In this document: positions 28,914 through 37,606 of the stretch, one piece after another
Numbering within the stretch: the stretch's first letter is position 1
How the letters are laid out: every line of letters begins with the position of its first letter
NCBI RefSeq assembly: GCF_000312045.1
Contig: NZ_HE978634.1
Span: forward strand, 962,839-1,026,838
Direction: 5' to 3'
Length of the DNA: 64,000 nt
Source of the DNA: Noviherbaspirillum massiliense JC206
Lineage (GTDB): Bacteria; Pseudomonadota; Gammaproteobacteria; Burkholderiales; Burkholderiaceae_D
Notes under the pieces: model-generated
The model's input: the letters and a program-made list of their open reading frames with translations, nothing else
The model's database searches: none
What the model was told of the DNA's origin: nothing
Position numbers and translations under genes: made by a program

Positions 28914-29864
28914 TCACAAACCCGTCACGAACCGGAGGGTCTTGTCCCAGTCATCCACGAAGCGTTCGATGTTGAAGCGCTCCAGTGCGTAGCGTCGCGC
29001 GCCTTCACCCAGTACGCGTGCCTGCTCCGGATCGGCGAGCAGTTCCTGCATGCGGGCCATGAGCTTCGGTATGTCGGTATCCACATAGCCGGATACGCCG
29101 TTCTGGATCACGGTCGCCATTTCGGTGGTGGCCAGTCCCACGACGGGGATGCCCACCATCATCGCCTCGATCACCGCGAGGCCGAGGCTGGTGTAGCGGA
29201 TCGGATTGAACAGGAAGCGGTAGCGGGAGGAAAACGCAGGCAGCTGCGCATGCAGGACCTCGCCGATACCGCCGGCCACTTCTTCCGCGCCCATGCCGAC
29301 CAGGTCCAGCGGCACCTGCTCGCGCACCCGCAGGTAGACATCGCCGCCAAGGCGCCTGCCGCGCCGGGCCAGATGGTTTACCACGACCAGGCCGCGCTCG
29401 AGCTCGCCACTGTAGCGCACATCCTTCGGCGCAACCACGCCATGGTCGATGATCCTGACCGGCGTGCGGCCGCTGTCCCACATCAGAGCATTGAAGGGCG
29501 TCACATGCACCAGCAGGACCGAAGGATCGTCCACCGGATGCCGCATGTCGGTCGGATGCTCGCGCGGCGTGTCATGCTCGATGTAGATCTTCGGCAGCCG
29601 GCGCTGCGCTTCGCTCAGATAGAGATACTGGTCTTCCATGTATTGCGGATCGTCCTGGAACAGGATGCAGTCGAACTGGGCATCCTTGGCCTCGCTCACC
29701 GGCAGGTCGATGACGTTGTCGCCCCAGGGCATGTGGCCGCAGCGCCCGCCGTATCCCGGCGGACGGTCCGGCTTGGACAGCACGTAAAAATCGTGCGGTG
29801 CCTGGGTCAGGTAGTAGAGATAGCTGCCGTGGGTATGCCAGGTCAGGATTTTCAGTCGGCGCAT
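28914..29864 (-). CDS. glycosyltransferase family 4-like protein
   Basis: 316-residue GT-B-like protein. The C-terminal part has the donor-binding region YTSLGLAVIEAMMVGIPVVG and the family-typical IQNGVSGYVDTDIPKLMARM; the N-terminus (MRRLKILTWHTHGSYLYYLT) resembles glycosyltransferases of O-antigen and capsule loci. It follows the radical SAM gene by 12 bp in a three-gene operon (32061-28914). Acceptor and donor unknown. Confidence 0.85.
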   Translation of the reverse strand: MRRLKILTWHTHGSYLYYLTQAPHDFYVLSKPDRPPGYGGRCGHMPWGDNVIDLPVSEAKDAQFDCILFQDDPQYMEDQYLYLSEAQRRLPKIYIEHDTPREHPTDMRHPVDDPSVLLVHVTPFNALMWDSGRTPVRIIDHGVVAPKDVRYSGELERGLVVVNHLARRGRRLGGDVYLRVREQVPLDLVGMGAEEVAGGIGEVLHAQLPAFSSRYRFLFNPIRYTSLGLAVIEAMMVGIPVVGLATTEMATVIQNGVSGYVDTDIPKLMARMQELLADPEQARVLGEGARRYALERFNIERFVDDWDKTLRFVTGL

Positions 29865-29876
29865 GGTTCCTTTTCT

Positions 29877-30887
29877 TCAAAAAGTGCCCGAGTACAGGGC
29901 GCAGCTGCGGCACACCTCGGGCGGCGTGTCGGACGACAGCTGTCTGCGGAATTCGGTATAGGCCGGATTGTTCCAGACCTGTTCGACGCCCTCGTCGAGC
30001 ATGCTGCCGAAGTTGATCCGGTCCGGAGTCGCGACCATGCAGCAGGGCATGGCCTTGCCGTCATAGCTGACGTAGGAGCCGCGCCACGGCCAGTCGCAGC
30101 GCGAGCGGCCGGATGCCGGCGTTTCGCCCTCAGGGCGCGGCCGGGTACGCGGCAGCCGCAGGTCCACGCTCAGCGCGGCAGCGCGGGCGCGCGCCGCGTC
30201 GAAGAACTGCTCGATGCGCGCAAGGTCTTCATGCAGCAGGGTTTCGCTGTCGATGAATTCCCGCATCGGCCGGTAATGGGCGGGCAGGCTGGCTTCGCCG
30301 AAGTCGTGGCACAGGTGCTGGACGAATACCGTGTGCACGCCTTCATCGTGCGCGAGCTGCACCAGTTCCGGCAATTCCGGGAGGTTGGCGCGCATGACCA
30401 CCGCCACGAGGCGCAGGTGCGGCAACTCGCTCTGCAGTCTTGCCTTGGCCTGCACCAGCCGGCGCAGGTTGCGCAGCACCCGGTCGAAGCGGGCGCGGAT
30501 GCGGATCGCCTCGTAGGCTTCGGCGCTGGCACCATCAAGCGAAACATGCAGCGTATGCAGGCCGCTGCGAACGCATTCTTCCGCGCGCTGCTCGGTCATG
30601 ACCGTCATGTTGGTATTGGTCGAGACGCGGATGCCGCGTGCCGTCGCATAGCGCACCATGTGGAAGAACTTTGGATGCAGCAGCGGTTCGCCCAGGCCCT
30701 GCAACTGCAGCTCCTCCACATCGGGGTACTGGTCGATCAGCGTGCGGAAATCGTCGAAGCGCAGGAAGGCTGATGGCTTGCCGGGTCCGCCGTCGGTACG
30801 GAACTGGATCGGGCACATCCGGCAGCGCAGGTTGCATTGCCCGACCGGTTCGATCTGGACGAAACGGGGCAGCGGCGTCGGCGTCAT
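29877..30887 (-). CDS. radical SAM/SPASM protein
   Basis: 336 residues. The N-terminal radical SAM cluster is the CxxxCxxC in GQCNLRCRMCPIQF (about residues 17-24); the GGE-like region reads LQLQGLGEPLLHPKFF. The C-terminal SPASM-type cysteines occur in RSRCDWPW, KAMPCCMVA and PPEVCRSCALYSG. It belongs to the group often found with glycosyltransferases rather than with RiPP precursors, possibly modifying a sugar or lipid carrier. Start 30887 is preferred to the ATG 21 bp upstream. Confidence 0.87.
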   Translation of the reverse strand: MTPTPLPRFVQIEPVGQCNLRCRMCPIQFRTDGGPGKPSAFLRFDDFRTLIDQYPDVEELQLQGLGEPLLHPKFFHMVRYATARGIRVSTNTNMTVMTEQRAEECVRSGLHTLHVSLDGASAEAYEAIRIRARFDRVLRNLRRLVQAKARLQSELPHLRLVAVVMRANLPELPELVQLAHDEGVHTVFVQHLCHDFGEASLPAHYRPMREFIDSETLLHEDLARIEQFFDAARARAAALSVDLRLPRTRPRPEGETPASGRSRCDWPWRGSYVSYDGKAMPCCMVATPDRINFGSMLDEGVEQVWNNPAYTEFRRQLSSDTPPEVCRSCALYSGTF

Positions 30888-30921
30888 GGCCGGACCGTGT
30901 TGCCGCAAGCAGGGCGGCAGC

Positions 30922-32061
30922 TCATAGGAAACCCACCCGGAATTTCAACGCTCCCACCGCGCGCCAGAATACCGCGACCGGCGGGATCAGCGCGGAGGTG
31001 ACGACCATTTCGGCGATATGGCCCGCGGTCTTGGCGGTATGGCGCAGCCGGGACAGGCAAAAGCGTGCGGTCATGAACAGCCAGATCGCGCCGGAGAGGA
31101 AGGCCAGCTCGGGCTGGTCGCCCGCATAGCAGAAGATGGCGGCCAGCAGCGCGGCTACAGTCAGGTAGTAATCCCAGCGCGGCTTGGCGCGGATCCGGCG
31201 CCGGTACAGGAAGGGATGCTTCTTGTAGAGCAGGGCATCGAACTGAATCTTCTTGAGCTGGGTCAGGCTTACCCCCCAGGGTGCGGGGCGGATCGGGTGC
31301 TCGACCACCGCCTGCGGCGCGCGCACGATATTCGCGCTGTAATCGATCAGGCGGAAATGCAGGTCGGAATCCTCGCGCCATGCGAAGCGGAAACGCTCGT
31401 CGAAGCCGCCGAGGTCTTCCAGCACACGCTTGCGGCAGAAGCAGTTGGCGGTCACGAATTCGGCCGTCTCGAGGTTCATCGCATCGCGCTCGTAGTCGGT
31501 CGGCGTGCCGGAAAAGGGCATGACGATCTGGCCGCAGACGGTGTGCACGTCGGGGCCGAACGCGGCCAGCCCGTTCTTCAGCCAGTCCGGAGTGGCAACG
31601 GTGTCGTCATCCGTGAATGCAATGATCTCGCCGCGCGCGGCCTGCCAGCCATGATTGCGCGCCGCCGCCGGGCCGTGCGGGCCGGGCGAGGGAATGTAAA
31701 TGATGTCGGGTCCGTCGCCGGAGGAGTGCATTTTCCAGCTGGCGACAATTTCCTTGGTGTCGTCGCTCGGGCCATCGTCGACCACGATGATTTCATAGCG
31801 ATGGCGCTCCATGCTCTGCGCCACCAGGCTGCTCAGGCACCGGTTAAGCAATTGCGGCCGGCCGCGCGTGGGCACGACCACGGAGACGGCGATATCGGCC
31901 TTGACCGGTGCTGCCGCGTCATTGCCGTTGCGGCTTAGCGGCGAGACCGATGCGAGCGGACGCGAACTCGTGGTTGCGACAGCCTCGGCGTTTTTCCTCT
32001 CGCCCCTGCTGTCCAGGGCGGAGCGTTTGTATTTTCTTCCAAGTGCGATTACTTTCGGCAT
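30922..32061 (-). CDS. glycosyltransferase family 2, membrane-associated
   Basis: 379 residues. The GT-A signature is VSVVVPTRGRPQLLNRCLSS, the metal-binding region GEIIAFTDDDTVATPDWL, and an acceptor-side motif GGFDERFRFAWREDSDLHFR. C-terminal hydrophobic segments (DYYLTVAALLAAIFCYAG and following) suggest membrane association. The ATG at 32061 (MPKVIALGRKYK) has an AGGA site; an ATG at 32130 would add 23 residues. First gene of the operon GT2-radical SAM-GT4, with a 10/12 sigma-54 box upstream. Confidence 0.88.
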   Translation of the reverse strand: MPKVIALGRKYKRSALDSRGERKNAEAVATTSSRPLASVSPLSRNGNDAAAPVKADIAVSVVVPTRGRPQLLNRCLSSLVAQSMERHRYEIIVVDDGPSDDTKEIVASWKMHSSGDGPDIIYIPSPGPHGPAAARNHGWQAARGEIIAFTDDDTVATPDWLKNGLAAFGPDVHTVCGQIVMPFSGTPTDYERDAMNLETAEFVTANCFCRKRVLEDLGGFDERFRFAWREDSDLHFRLIDYSANIVRAPQAVVEHPIRPAPWGVSLTQLKKIQFDALLYKKHPFLYRRRIRAKPRWDYYLTVAALLAAIFCYAGDQPELAFLSGAIWLFMTARFCLSRLRHTAKTAGHIAEMVVTSALIPPVAVFWRAVGALKFRVGFL

Positions 32062-32152
32062 GAGTCCTGTTCCAAAAAAATCGGTGAAGCGTATATGGAT
32101 AGGCGGATAGACCGGCTTTGCCGTATCCATCCGTCATGATGGAATTCGTAAA

Positions 32153-32168
32153 CGCAAGTTTCGTTCCA
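32153..32168 (-). promoter_or_regulatory. sigma-54 promoter match, GT2-radical SAM-GT4 operon
   Basis: On the minus strand TGGAACGAAACTTGCG matches 10 of 12 positions with exact spacing. The transcription start near 32142 gives a leader of about 80 nt to the ATG at 32061. Confidence 0.6.
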
Positions 32169-32290
32169 TCGCAGCATTGCCTTATCGACTCTGCGCAAGC
32201 GGAACGGTTCAATCGCAAGCGGATAGGCCGGACACAGCGGCCATCATGATTGCCACACGGATCGTGCAGCCACGAGCATGTTGAAGCGGT

Positions 32291-34099
32291 TCATGCGACG
32301 CGTTCCGCGTTGTCCATCTGCTCGCTGGCATCGGTGTGCTGCTGCAGCTGCCACATGCGGGCATACAGGCCTTCGCGCTTCACCAGTTCGGCATGGGTGC
32401 CGCGCTCGACCACGGTGCCGCGTTCCAGCACCAGGATTTCGCTGGCCGCGACCACGGTGGAAAGACGATGCGCAATGATCAGTGCGGTGCGGTTTTCCGA
32501 CATGCGGTCCATTTCCACCTGGATCGCACGTTCAGAGCGGGAGTCGAGGGCCGAGGTGGCTTCGTCGAAGATCAGGATGGGCGGATTCTTGAGAATGGCG
32601 CGCGCCAGCGAGAGACGCTGCTTCTCGCCTCCCGACAGCATCACGCCGCGCTCGCCGACCGGGGTTTCGTATTTCTGCGGCAGGGAATTGATGAACTCGT
32701 GCACCTGTGCCGCCTTCGCCGCCGCCACGATTTCCTCATGGGTCGCGCCGACGCGACCGTAGCCGATGTTGTAGGCGATGGTGTCGTTGAACAGCATGGC
32801 TTCCTGCGGCACCACCCCGATCGCTTCGCGCAGGCTCTTGGAATTCACGCTGCGGATGTCCTGGCCGTCGATGAGGATGCTGCCGCTGCCGACGTCGTAG
32901 AAACGCAGCAACAGGCGCGCCAGCGTGGATTTGCCCGAACCGCTGCCGCCGACGACCGCGACCGTCTTGCCGGCCGGGATGCGGAAGCTCAGGTTGCGCA
33001 GGATGGGCCGCGCCGGGTCGTAGCCGAAGTTGACCTTGTCGAATACCACTTCACCGCGCGTGACGTGCAGCGCCGGCAGCCCCGGAGGTTCATCGATGTC
33101 CGGCTTTGCGCGGAGCAGGGCGAACAGCTTTTCGGCATTCACCATCGCATCCTTCGCCTCGCGGTAGACGAAGCCAAGGGAATTCAGCGGAAGGCAGATC
33201 TGGATCACGTAGGCGTTGATCAGTACCAGGTCGCCGACCGTCATCTCGCCGCTCATGACGCCCATGCCGGCAAGCAGCATCACCGAGGCCACGCCGAAGG
33301 CGATGATCGCGCTCTGGCCGACGTGCAGCGTGAACAGTGCCTTCTGGTTGTGGACCGCCGCCTCGGCCCAGCCGCCCATGATGTGGCGGAAGCGGTTCGC
33401 TTCCACCTGTTCATTGGTGAAGTACTTGACCGTCTCGTAATTGATCAGGCTGTCGGCGAGCAGGCTTTTGGCATTCGAGTCGAGCCGGTTGACACGGCGC
33501 TGGATCGTGGTGCGGCGCGCGGTGAAAAACAGGGTGAAGCCGGTGTAGCACAGGAAGGTCACGCCCAGGATCGCGGTATAACCCAGGTTGTAGCGCGCGG
33601 TCATGATGACGATCACCATGCCGATTTCGAGCAGGGTCGGCACCACCGTAAACAGCGCGACGCCGAGCAGGAAAGCGATGCCGCTGGTGCCACGATCGAT
33701 GTCCGGCAGCAATCCGCCGATGCGGCGCGTGGCATGGAAGCGTGCACCCAGTTCATGCAGGTGGGCGAAGGTATTGAGGGCATAGGTTGCCACCGTTTGC
33801 TGGGTGACCCGGGAAAACATCAGGTCGCGCAATTCATTGAACAGGGTGCTGGCAAAGCGCAGGATCGCATAGCCGGCCAGAAGGAAGACCGGCAGCGTGT
33901 GCACCAGCTCGGGCCGCCCGAGCACGTCGACGATGCGCTTCAACGCCAGCGGGACGCCGATCACTGCCAGCTTGGCCAGGATCAGGAAAAACAGCGCCCC
34001 GACGACACGCCAGCGGAAGGCGGATACGACCCGCCACAGGTCGGCCGTCACACTGGCGCGCTCGGTGGCGGGGGCTGGTTGGGATTGGGCTTGTGACAT
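32291..34099 (-). CDS. ABC exporter, ATM1/heavy-metal type (permease-ATPase half transporter)
   Basis: 602-residue half transporter with six N-terminal TM segments (about 25-315) and a C-terminal ATPase: Walker A VAVVGGSGSGKSTLARLLLR, signature MLSGGEKQRLSLARAI, Walker B PILIFDEATSALDSRSE, H-loop LIIAHRLSTV. The N-terminal region resembles ATM1/HMT1 exporters of glutathione-linked metal or sulfur compounds. Because it lies inside a polysaccharide region, export of another substrate cannot be excluded. Confidence 0.92.
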   Translation of the reverse strand: MSQAQSQPAPATERASVTADLWRVVSAFRWRVVGALFFLILAKLAVIGVPLALKRIVDVLGRPELVHTLPVFLLAGYAILRFASTLFNELRDLMFSRVTQQTVATYALNTFAHLHELGARFHATRRIGGLLPDIDRGTSGIAFLLGVALFTVVPTLLEIGMVIVIMTARYNLGYTAILGVTFLCYTGFTLFFTARRTTIQRRVNRLDSNAKSLLADSLINYETVKYFTNEQVEANRFRHIMGGWAEAAVHNQKALFTLHVGQSAIIAFGVASVMLLAGMGVMSGEMTVGDLVLINAYVIQICLPLNSLGFVYREAKDAMVNAEKLFALLRAKPDIDEPPGLPALHVTRGEVVFDKVNFGYDPARPILRNLSFRIPAGKTVAVVGGSGSGKSTLARLLLRFYDVGSGSILIDGQDIRSVNSKSLREAIGVVPQEAMLFNDTIAYNIGYGRVGATHEEIVAAAKAAQVHEFINSLPQKYETPVGERGVMLSGGEKQRLSLARAILKNPPILIFDEATSALDSRSERAIQVEMDRMSENRTALIIAHRLSTVVAASEILVLERGTVVERGTHAELVKREGLYARMWQLQQHTDASEQMDNAERVA

Positions 34100-34600
34100 G
34101 GATGTGGAATGCCTTTTCTCTCTGATGGTGAAATTGGTGGCTCAGGACCATGCATCCTTTCCCGGACGGAACCTGCGTCCGTCCTTGGAAAAGGGATGCC
34201 GGACTGCAAAAGCGGCGACCGGACAAAGGTGCGTTTGCTTTGAACAATCAAAAACCGTGCCGTTTTCACTTGCGGGAAATTCCGGCCCGGCTTTTCCTGG
34301 AAACAAGCGCGGCTTCTTGGTATGGAAGTTGCACTCGGAATCCGATAGAACATCTCTCCCGGCATCTTGAACGACAGCGTGTCTATGGTTTCTGCAGACG
34401 CATTGTCCGTACCAGGCTTCCCCGACCGGCGGGAATGGCTTCAATTTTTCCTTCAAGTATCCCGAGCGGCTGCACATGCAGCGAAGCGGATCGGTCCTTC
34501 GCGGTGCCGTCGCTGCAGCGCTACGCAATCGCAGGGATGCGCATGTTTGTCTGACAGTGGATGACTGAAGCGGTCGCGAAATGAAGAAAGGAAATTCATC
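34100..34600. other. 501-bp divergent region before the Hsp20 fusion
   Basis: No gene was recognised; a plus-strand -24/-12 match lies at 34318-34333. Confidence 0.4.
34318..34333 (+). promoter_or_regulatory. sigma-54 promoter match, SRPBCC-Hsp20 gene
   Basis: TGGTATGGAAGTTGCA matches 10 of 12 positions, with intact TGG and TTGCA. It is about 270 bp upstream of the start codon, a long leader. Confidence 0.48.
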
Positions 34601-35740
34601 ATGGATAGAGTCGAGCAGTCAATTGAAGTCAACGTTCCCCTGCACACTGTATACGGCCAGCTGACCCAGTTCGAGCAGTATCCGCGCTTCCTGCAAGATG
34701 TGAGGGAAGTGCGGCAGCTCGACGACACCCACCTGCACTGGCACGCGGGCTTGGGAAACCGGGAACGCGAATGGGATGCGGAAATCATCGAGCAAGTTCC
34801 GGACCGAAGAATTGCGTGGCGTACCACCAGCGGTCCGAAAGCCAGCGGCGCCATTGAGCTGCAGGCGGTCGACGGGGAGAAGACCCGGATCGTGCTGACA
34901 CTGGAATGCGACGCTCTCCCTGAGGTTTCTGCAACCACGCCCAATCCCGTGCAGGCGTTCGCGCGGCGCATCGAGGAAGATCTGGCGCGCTTCAAGAAAT
35001 TCATTGAAAACCTTGGCCAGGCAACCGGCGAATGGAGCGGCGAAGTCAGGCATGGGCAAGTAGTGGGCAGCGGGCAGGGCCAAGCATCGCAGATGGCGGG
35101 CGAGGCGATGGGCAAGGCTGTCGGGCGTGGCTCGGCCGAACAGCAGGAAGCGGGCGTGGATGCCATGCCGCGACCGGACATGCATGAAGGGCGGACGCAG
35201 GAACGGCAGGCCCGGACCGAGAACGGCGGCCGGAGCAGCGGCAAGCCGGGCCTCTTTCCATCGCGCTTCCCGAACCTGCTGCAGGGATGGGAAGAGCCGC
35301 TGGCCGCGATGCGCCGGATGAGCGAGGAAATGGACCAGTTCTTCGAAAAGACGGTCGGCCGCCCGATGATGGGCAGCCGCTGGCGCCAGGCGGCGACCAA
35401 TGCCGCCTGGACTCCGGCAGTGGAAGTGGCCCGGCGCGAGGACAAGGTGGTCGTCTGTGCCGAACTGCCGGGTGTCAAGCGCGAGGAAGTGCAGGTTGAA
35501 ATCCACAACGACCGGTTGACCATCGAAGGCGAGCGTCTGCAGCAGCCGCGTTCGGAACGGGAATTCCGCCGCTCCGAGCGCTCGTACGGACATTTTTACC
35601 GCTGCATCACCTTGCCGGACGGAGTGGATGCGGATGGCGCATCGGCAGCAATGCATGATGGTTTGCTGGAAATTACGATACCGATCCGCAACGTCGGCGG
35701 ACACGGGCGCAAGCTGGACATCGCTACCCCGCCGCAGTGA
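34601..35740 (+). CDS. SRPBCC domain fused to Hsp20/alpha-crystallin domain
   Basis: 379 residues. Residues 1 to about 130 form an SRPBCC (START-like, cyclase/dehydrase) domain (VEQSIEVNVPLHTVYGQLTQ, then EIIEQVPDRRIAWRTTSG). A polar linker of about 110 residues follows. From about 265 an alpha-crystallin domain runs to the end (WTPAVEVARREDKVVVCAEL, PGVKREEVQVEIHNDRLTIE, and GLLEITIPI). It suggests a holdase coupled to a lipid- or ligand-binding module. Start 34601 has an AAAGGAAATTC site. The antiporter gene follows 45 bp downstream. Confidence 0.9.
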   Translation: MDRVEQSIEVNVPLHTVYGQLTQFEQYPRFLQDVREVRQLDDTHLHWHAGLGNREREWDAEIIEQVPDRRIAWRTTSGPKASGAIELQAVDGEKTRIVLTLECDALPEVSATTPNPVQAFARRIEEDLARFKKFIENLGQATGEWSGEVRHGQVVGSGQGQASQMAGEAMGKAVGRGSAEQQEAGVDAMPRPDMHEGRTQERQARTENGGRSSGKPGLFPSRFPNLLQGWEEPLAAMRRMSEEMDQFFEKTVGRPMMGSRWRQAATNAAWTPAVEVARREDKVVVCAELPGVKREEVQVEIHNDRLTIEGERLQQPRSEREFRRSERSYGHFYRCITLPDGVDADGASAAMHDGLLEITIPIRNVGGHGRKLDIATPPQ

Positions 35741-35785
35741 AGCCGGCAACCGCATCTGGCATGACGGAGAAGAAAAATAGATAAG

Positions 35786-37081
35786 GTGACGGTATGGTTC
35801 CTGATCGTCGGCTTCCTGCTGATCCTGATGGGGCTGATCGGATCGGTGCTGGAGCGCCTGCCCCTGAGCCCGGCCATGCTCTACTTGGCAATCGGTTTCG
35901 CGCTTGGCCCGTCCGGCGTGGGACTGGTGAACCTGGAGCCGAAGGTGAATGCGGAAGTGCTGACGATCCTCAGCGAAATCGCAGTGCTGATTTCCCTGTT
36001 CACCGTCGGGCTGAAGATGCGCGTGCCCTTGTCGGACCGGCTCTGGCGGCTGCCGGTCCGGCTCGGCATCCTGACGATGCTGGTCACCATCGGCCTGCTG
36101 ACATTGGCCGGCACGTACGCGCTCGATCTGCCACTGGGCGCCGCCATCCTGATGAGCGCCTTGCTGGCACCGACTGATCCGGTCCTCGCTTCCGATGTGC
36201 AGATCAAGGATGTCGGGGACCGTGACCGCATCCGGTTCAGCCTGAGCGGGGAAGGCGGGCTCAATGACGGTACCACCTATCCCTTCATGATGCTCGGCCT
36301 GTTTCTCCTCGGGGTGGAAGAAGTGGGTGATTACGGCAGCATCCGGGCCGTGCTGCGGGTGCTGTGGGCAATCGTTGCCGGTCTGGGCGGCGGCTGGCTG
36401 ATGGGGCGCATGGTCGTCGGACTGGTGCTGCACGTGCGCAAGAATTACCGCGAAGCGGTCGGCATGGAAGAATTTCTGACGCTCGGCCTGATCGCACTTT
36501 CCTATGGCGTGGCCAGCATCGTCGGCGGCATCGGCTTTCTCGCCACCTTCGCCGCTGGCGTCGCGATGCGCCGTGCCGAGCACAAGGCAAGCGGGGATAC
36601 CGAGCCGGAGCAGATCATAGGCACGGTTCCCGTGCATGCCGCGGGCGAGGCGGCGATCGACCCGCAAAAGGCGCCCGCCTACATGGCGCAGACGGTACTC
36701 GGATTCAACCAGCAGCTGGAACACATCGCCGAGTTTGCGATGGTGCTGCTTCTCGGGGTGATTCTGTCCGGCACAGGCATTTCGAGGGAAGGCCTGCTGG
36801 TTGCCTGCCTGCTGATCTTCGTGATCCGCCCGGTGTCGGTATTGAGCATGCTCGCGGGCACCGGACTGAACAGGACGCAGCGCAGGATGATGGCCTGGTT
36901 CGGGATCCGCGGCATCGGCACCTTGTACTGGCTCATGTATGCCTTGCAGTACGACTGGCATCCCGACCTGTCCAGGCGGCTGGTATCCCTGACGCTGACG
37001 GTGGTGGCGGTATCGGTGCTGGTGCACGGGATTTCCGCCACGCCGCTGATGGACGCCTATTACCGGCGCAAGCAGACTTGA
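35786..37081 (+). CDS. cation:proton antiporter, CPA1/NhaP-like
   Basis: 431 residues and about 12 TM segments. The ion-binding region reads SALLAPTDPVLASDVQIKDV, followed by LSGEGGLNDGTTYPFMMLGL, as in NhaP-type Na+(K+)/H+ antiporters. The start is GTG at 35786, just after a six-codon dead frame. It probably works in pH and sodium homeostasis. It is downstream of the Hsp20 fusion and upstream of a PQ-loop protein, perhaps one operon. Confidence 0.88.
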   Translation: MTVWFLIVGFLLILMGLIGSVLERLPLSPAMLYLAIGFALGPSGVGLVNLEPKVNAEVLTILSEIAVLISLFTVGLKMRVPLSDRLWRLPVRLGILTMLVTIGLLTLAGTYALDLPLGAAILMSALLAPTDPVLASDVQIKDVGDRDRIRFSLSGEGGLNDGTTYPFMMLGLFLLGVEEVGDYGSIRAVLRVLWAIVAGLGGGWLMGRMVVGLVLHVRKNYREAVGMEEFLTLGLIALSYGVASIVGGIGFLATFAAGVAMRRAEHKASGDTEPEQIIGTVPVHAAGEAAIDPQKAPAYMAQTVLGFNQQLEHIAEFAMVLLLGVILSGTGISREGLLVACLLIFVIRPVSVLSMLAGTGLNRTQRRMMAWFGIRGIGTLYWLMYALQYDWHPDLSRRLVSLTLTVVAVSVLVHGISATPLMDAYYRRKQT

Positions 37082-37095
37082 AAGGAAAGTTATTG

Positions 37096-37401
37096 ATGTT
37101 CACCGAATTGATCGGCTGGATCAGCACCTTCATCCTCATACTGACGATATCGCGCCAAGTCTATACCCAATGGCGCACGAAGAGCATTGCCGGCGTATCG
37201 AAGTGGCTCTTCGTCGGCCAGCTCGCCGCCTCCACCGGTTTCGTCATCTACAGCGCGCTGCTGGAGAACTGGGTCTTCGTGCTGTCGAACGTCTTTCTGC
37301 TGCTGACCGCACTCGTCGGCCAGTGCATTTACATCCGCAACAAGCGCCGTGCCGAAAGACAAGCGGCGCAGAAGGACGCCGCGCCTTCCATGCAGAAATA
37401 G
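37096..37401 (+). CDS. PQ-loop/SemiSWEET-like membrane protein
   Basis: 101 residues with three TM segments (LIGWISTFILILTISRQVYT, KWLFVGQLAASTGFVIYSAL, VLSNVFLLLTALVGQCIYI) and a charged C-terminal tail. Size and the short loop Q-x-Y-x-Q-W fit the SemiSWEET/MtN3-like half transporters, which dimerise to move sugars; the canonical PQ dipeptide is not obvious. AAAGGAAAGT precedes the ATG; the gene is 14 bp after the antiporter. Confidence 0.72.
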   Translation: MFTELIGWISTFILILTISRQVYTQWRTKSIAGVSKWLFVGQLAASTGFVIYSALLENWVFVLSNVFLLLTALVGQCIYIRNKRRAERQAAQKDAAPSMQK

Positions 37402-37534
37402 CAGACGCGGCACGACGCACGGCTTTACTTATTTACAGCATTCTGTATTTCTTACCCGGCAAATCCTGCATGGGTTGACGCGCCGGATTGGTGGTAGCAA
37501 GCGTTATCAGCCTTTCCATGTCAATTGGGAAAGC

Positions 37535-37550
37535 AGGTACGTGAATTGCA
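37535..37550 (+). promoter_or_regulatory. sigma-54 promoter, carbamoyltransferase operon
   Basis: AGGTACGTGAATTGCA matches 10 of 12 positions, with an intact TTGCA and ACG. The predicted start near 37561 gives a leader of about 46 nt to the GTG at 37607. Confidence 0.66.
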
Positions 37551-37606
37551 TAAAGATTGCGAACACGTAATGCATTCCCATTACCACCCTCTCTGGAGAG
37601 AAGCCT

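Noticed and set aside
34619..37027. Long open frame (802 codons) on the minus strand
   Set aside because: It is opposite the Hsp20 fusion and the antiporter, both clear genes; typical GC-rich antisense frame.
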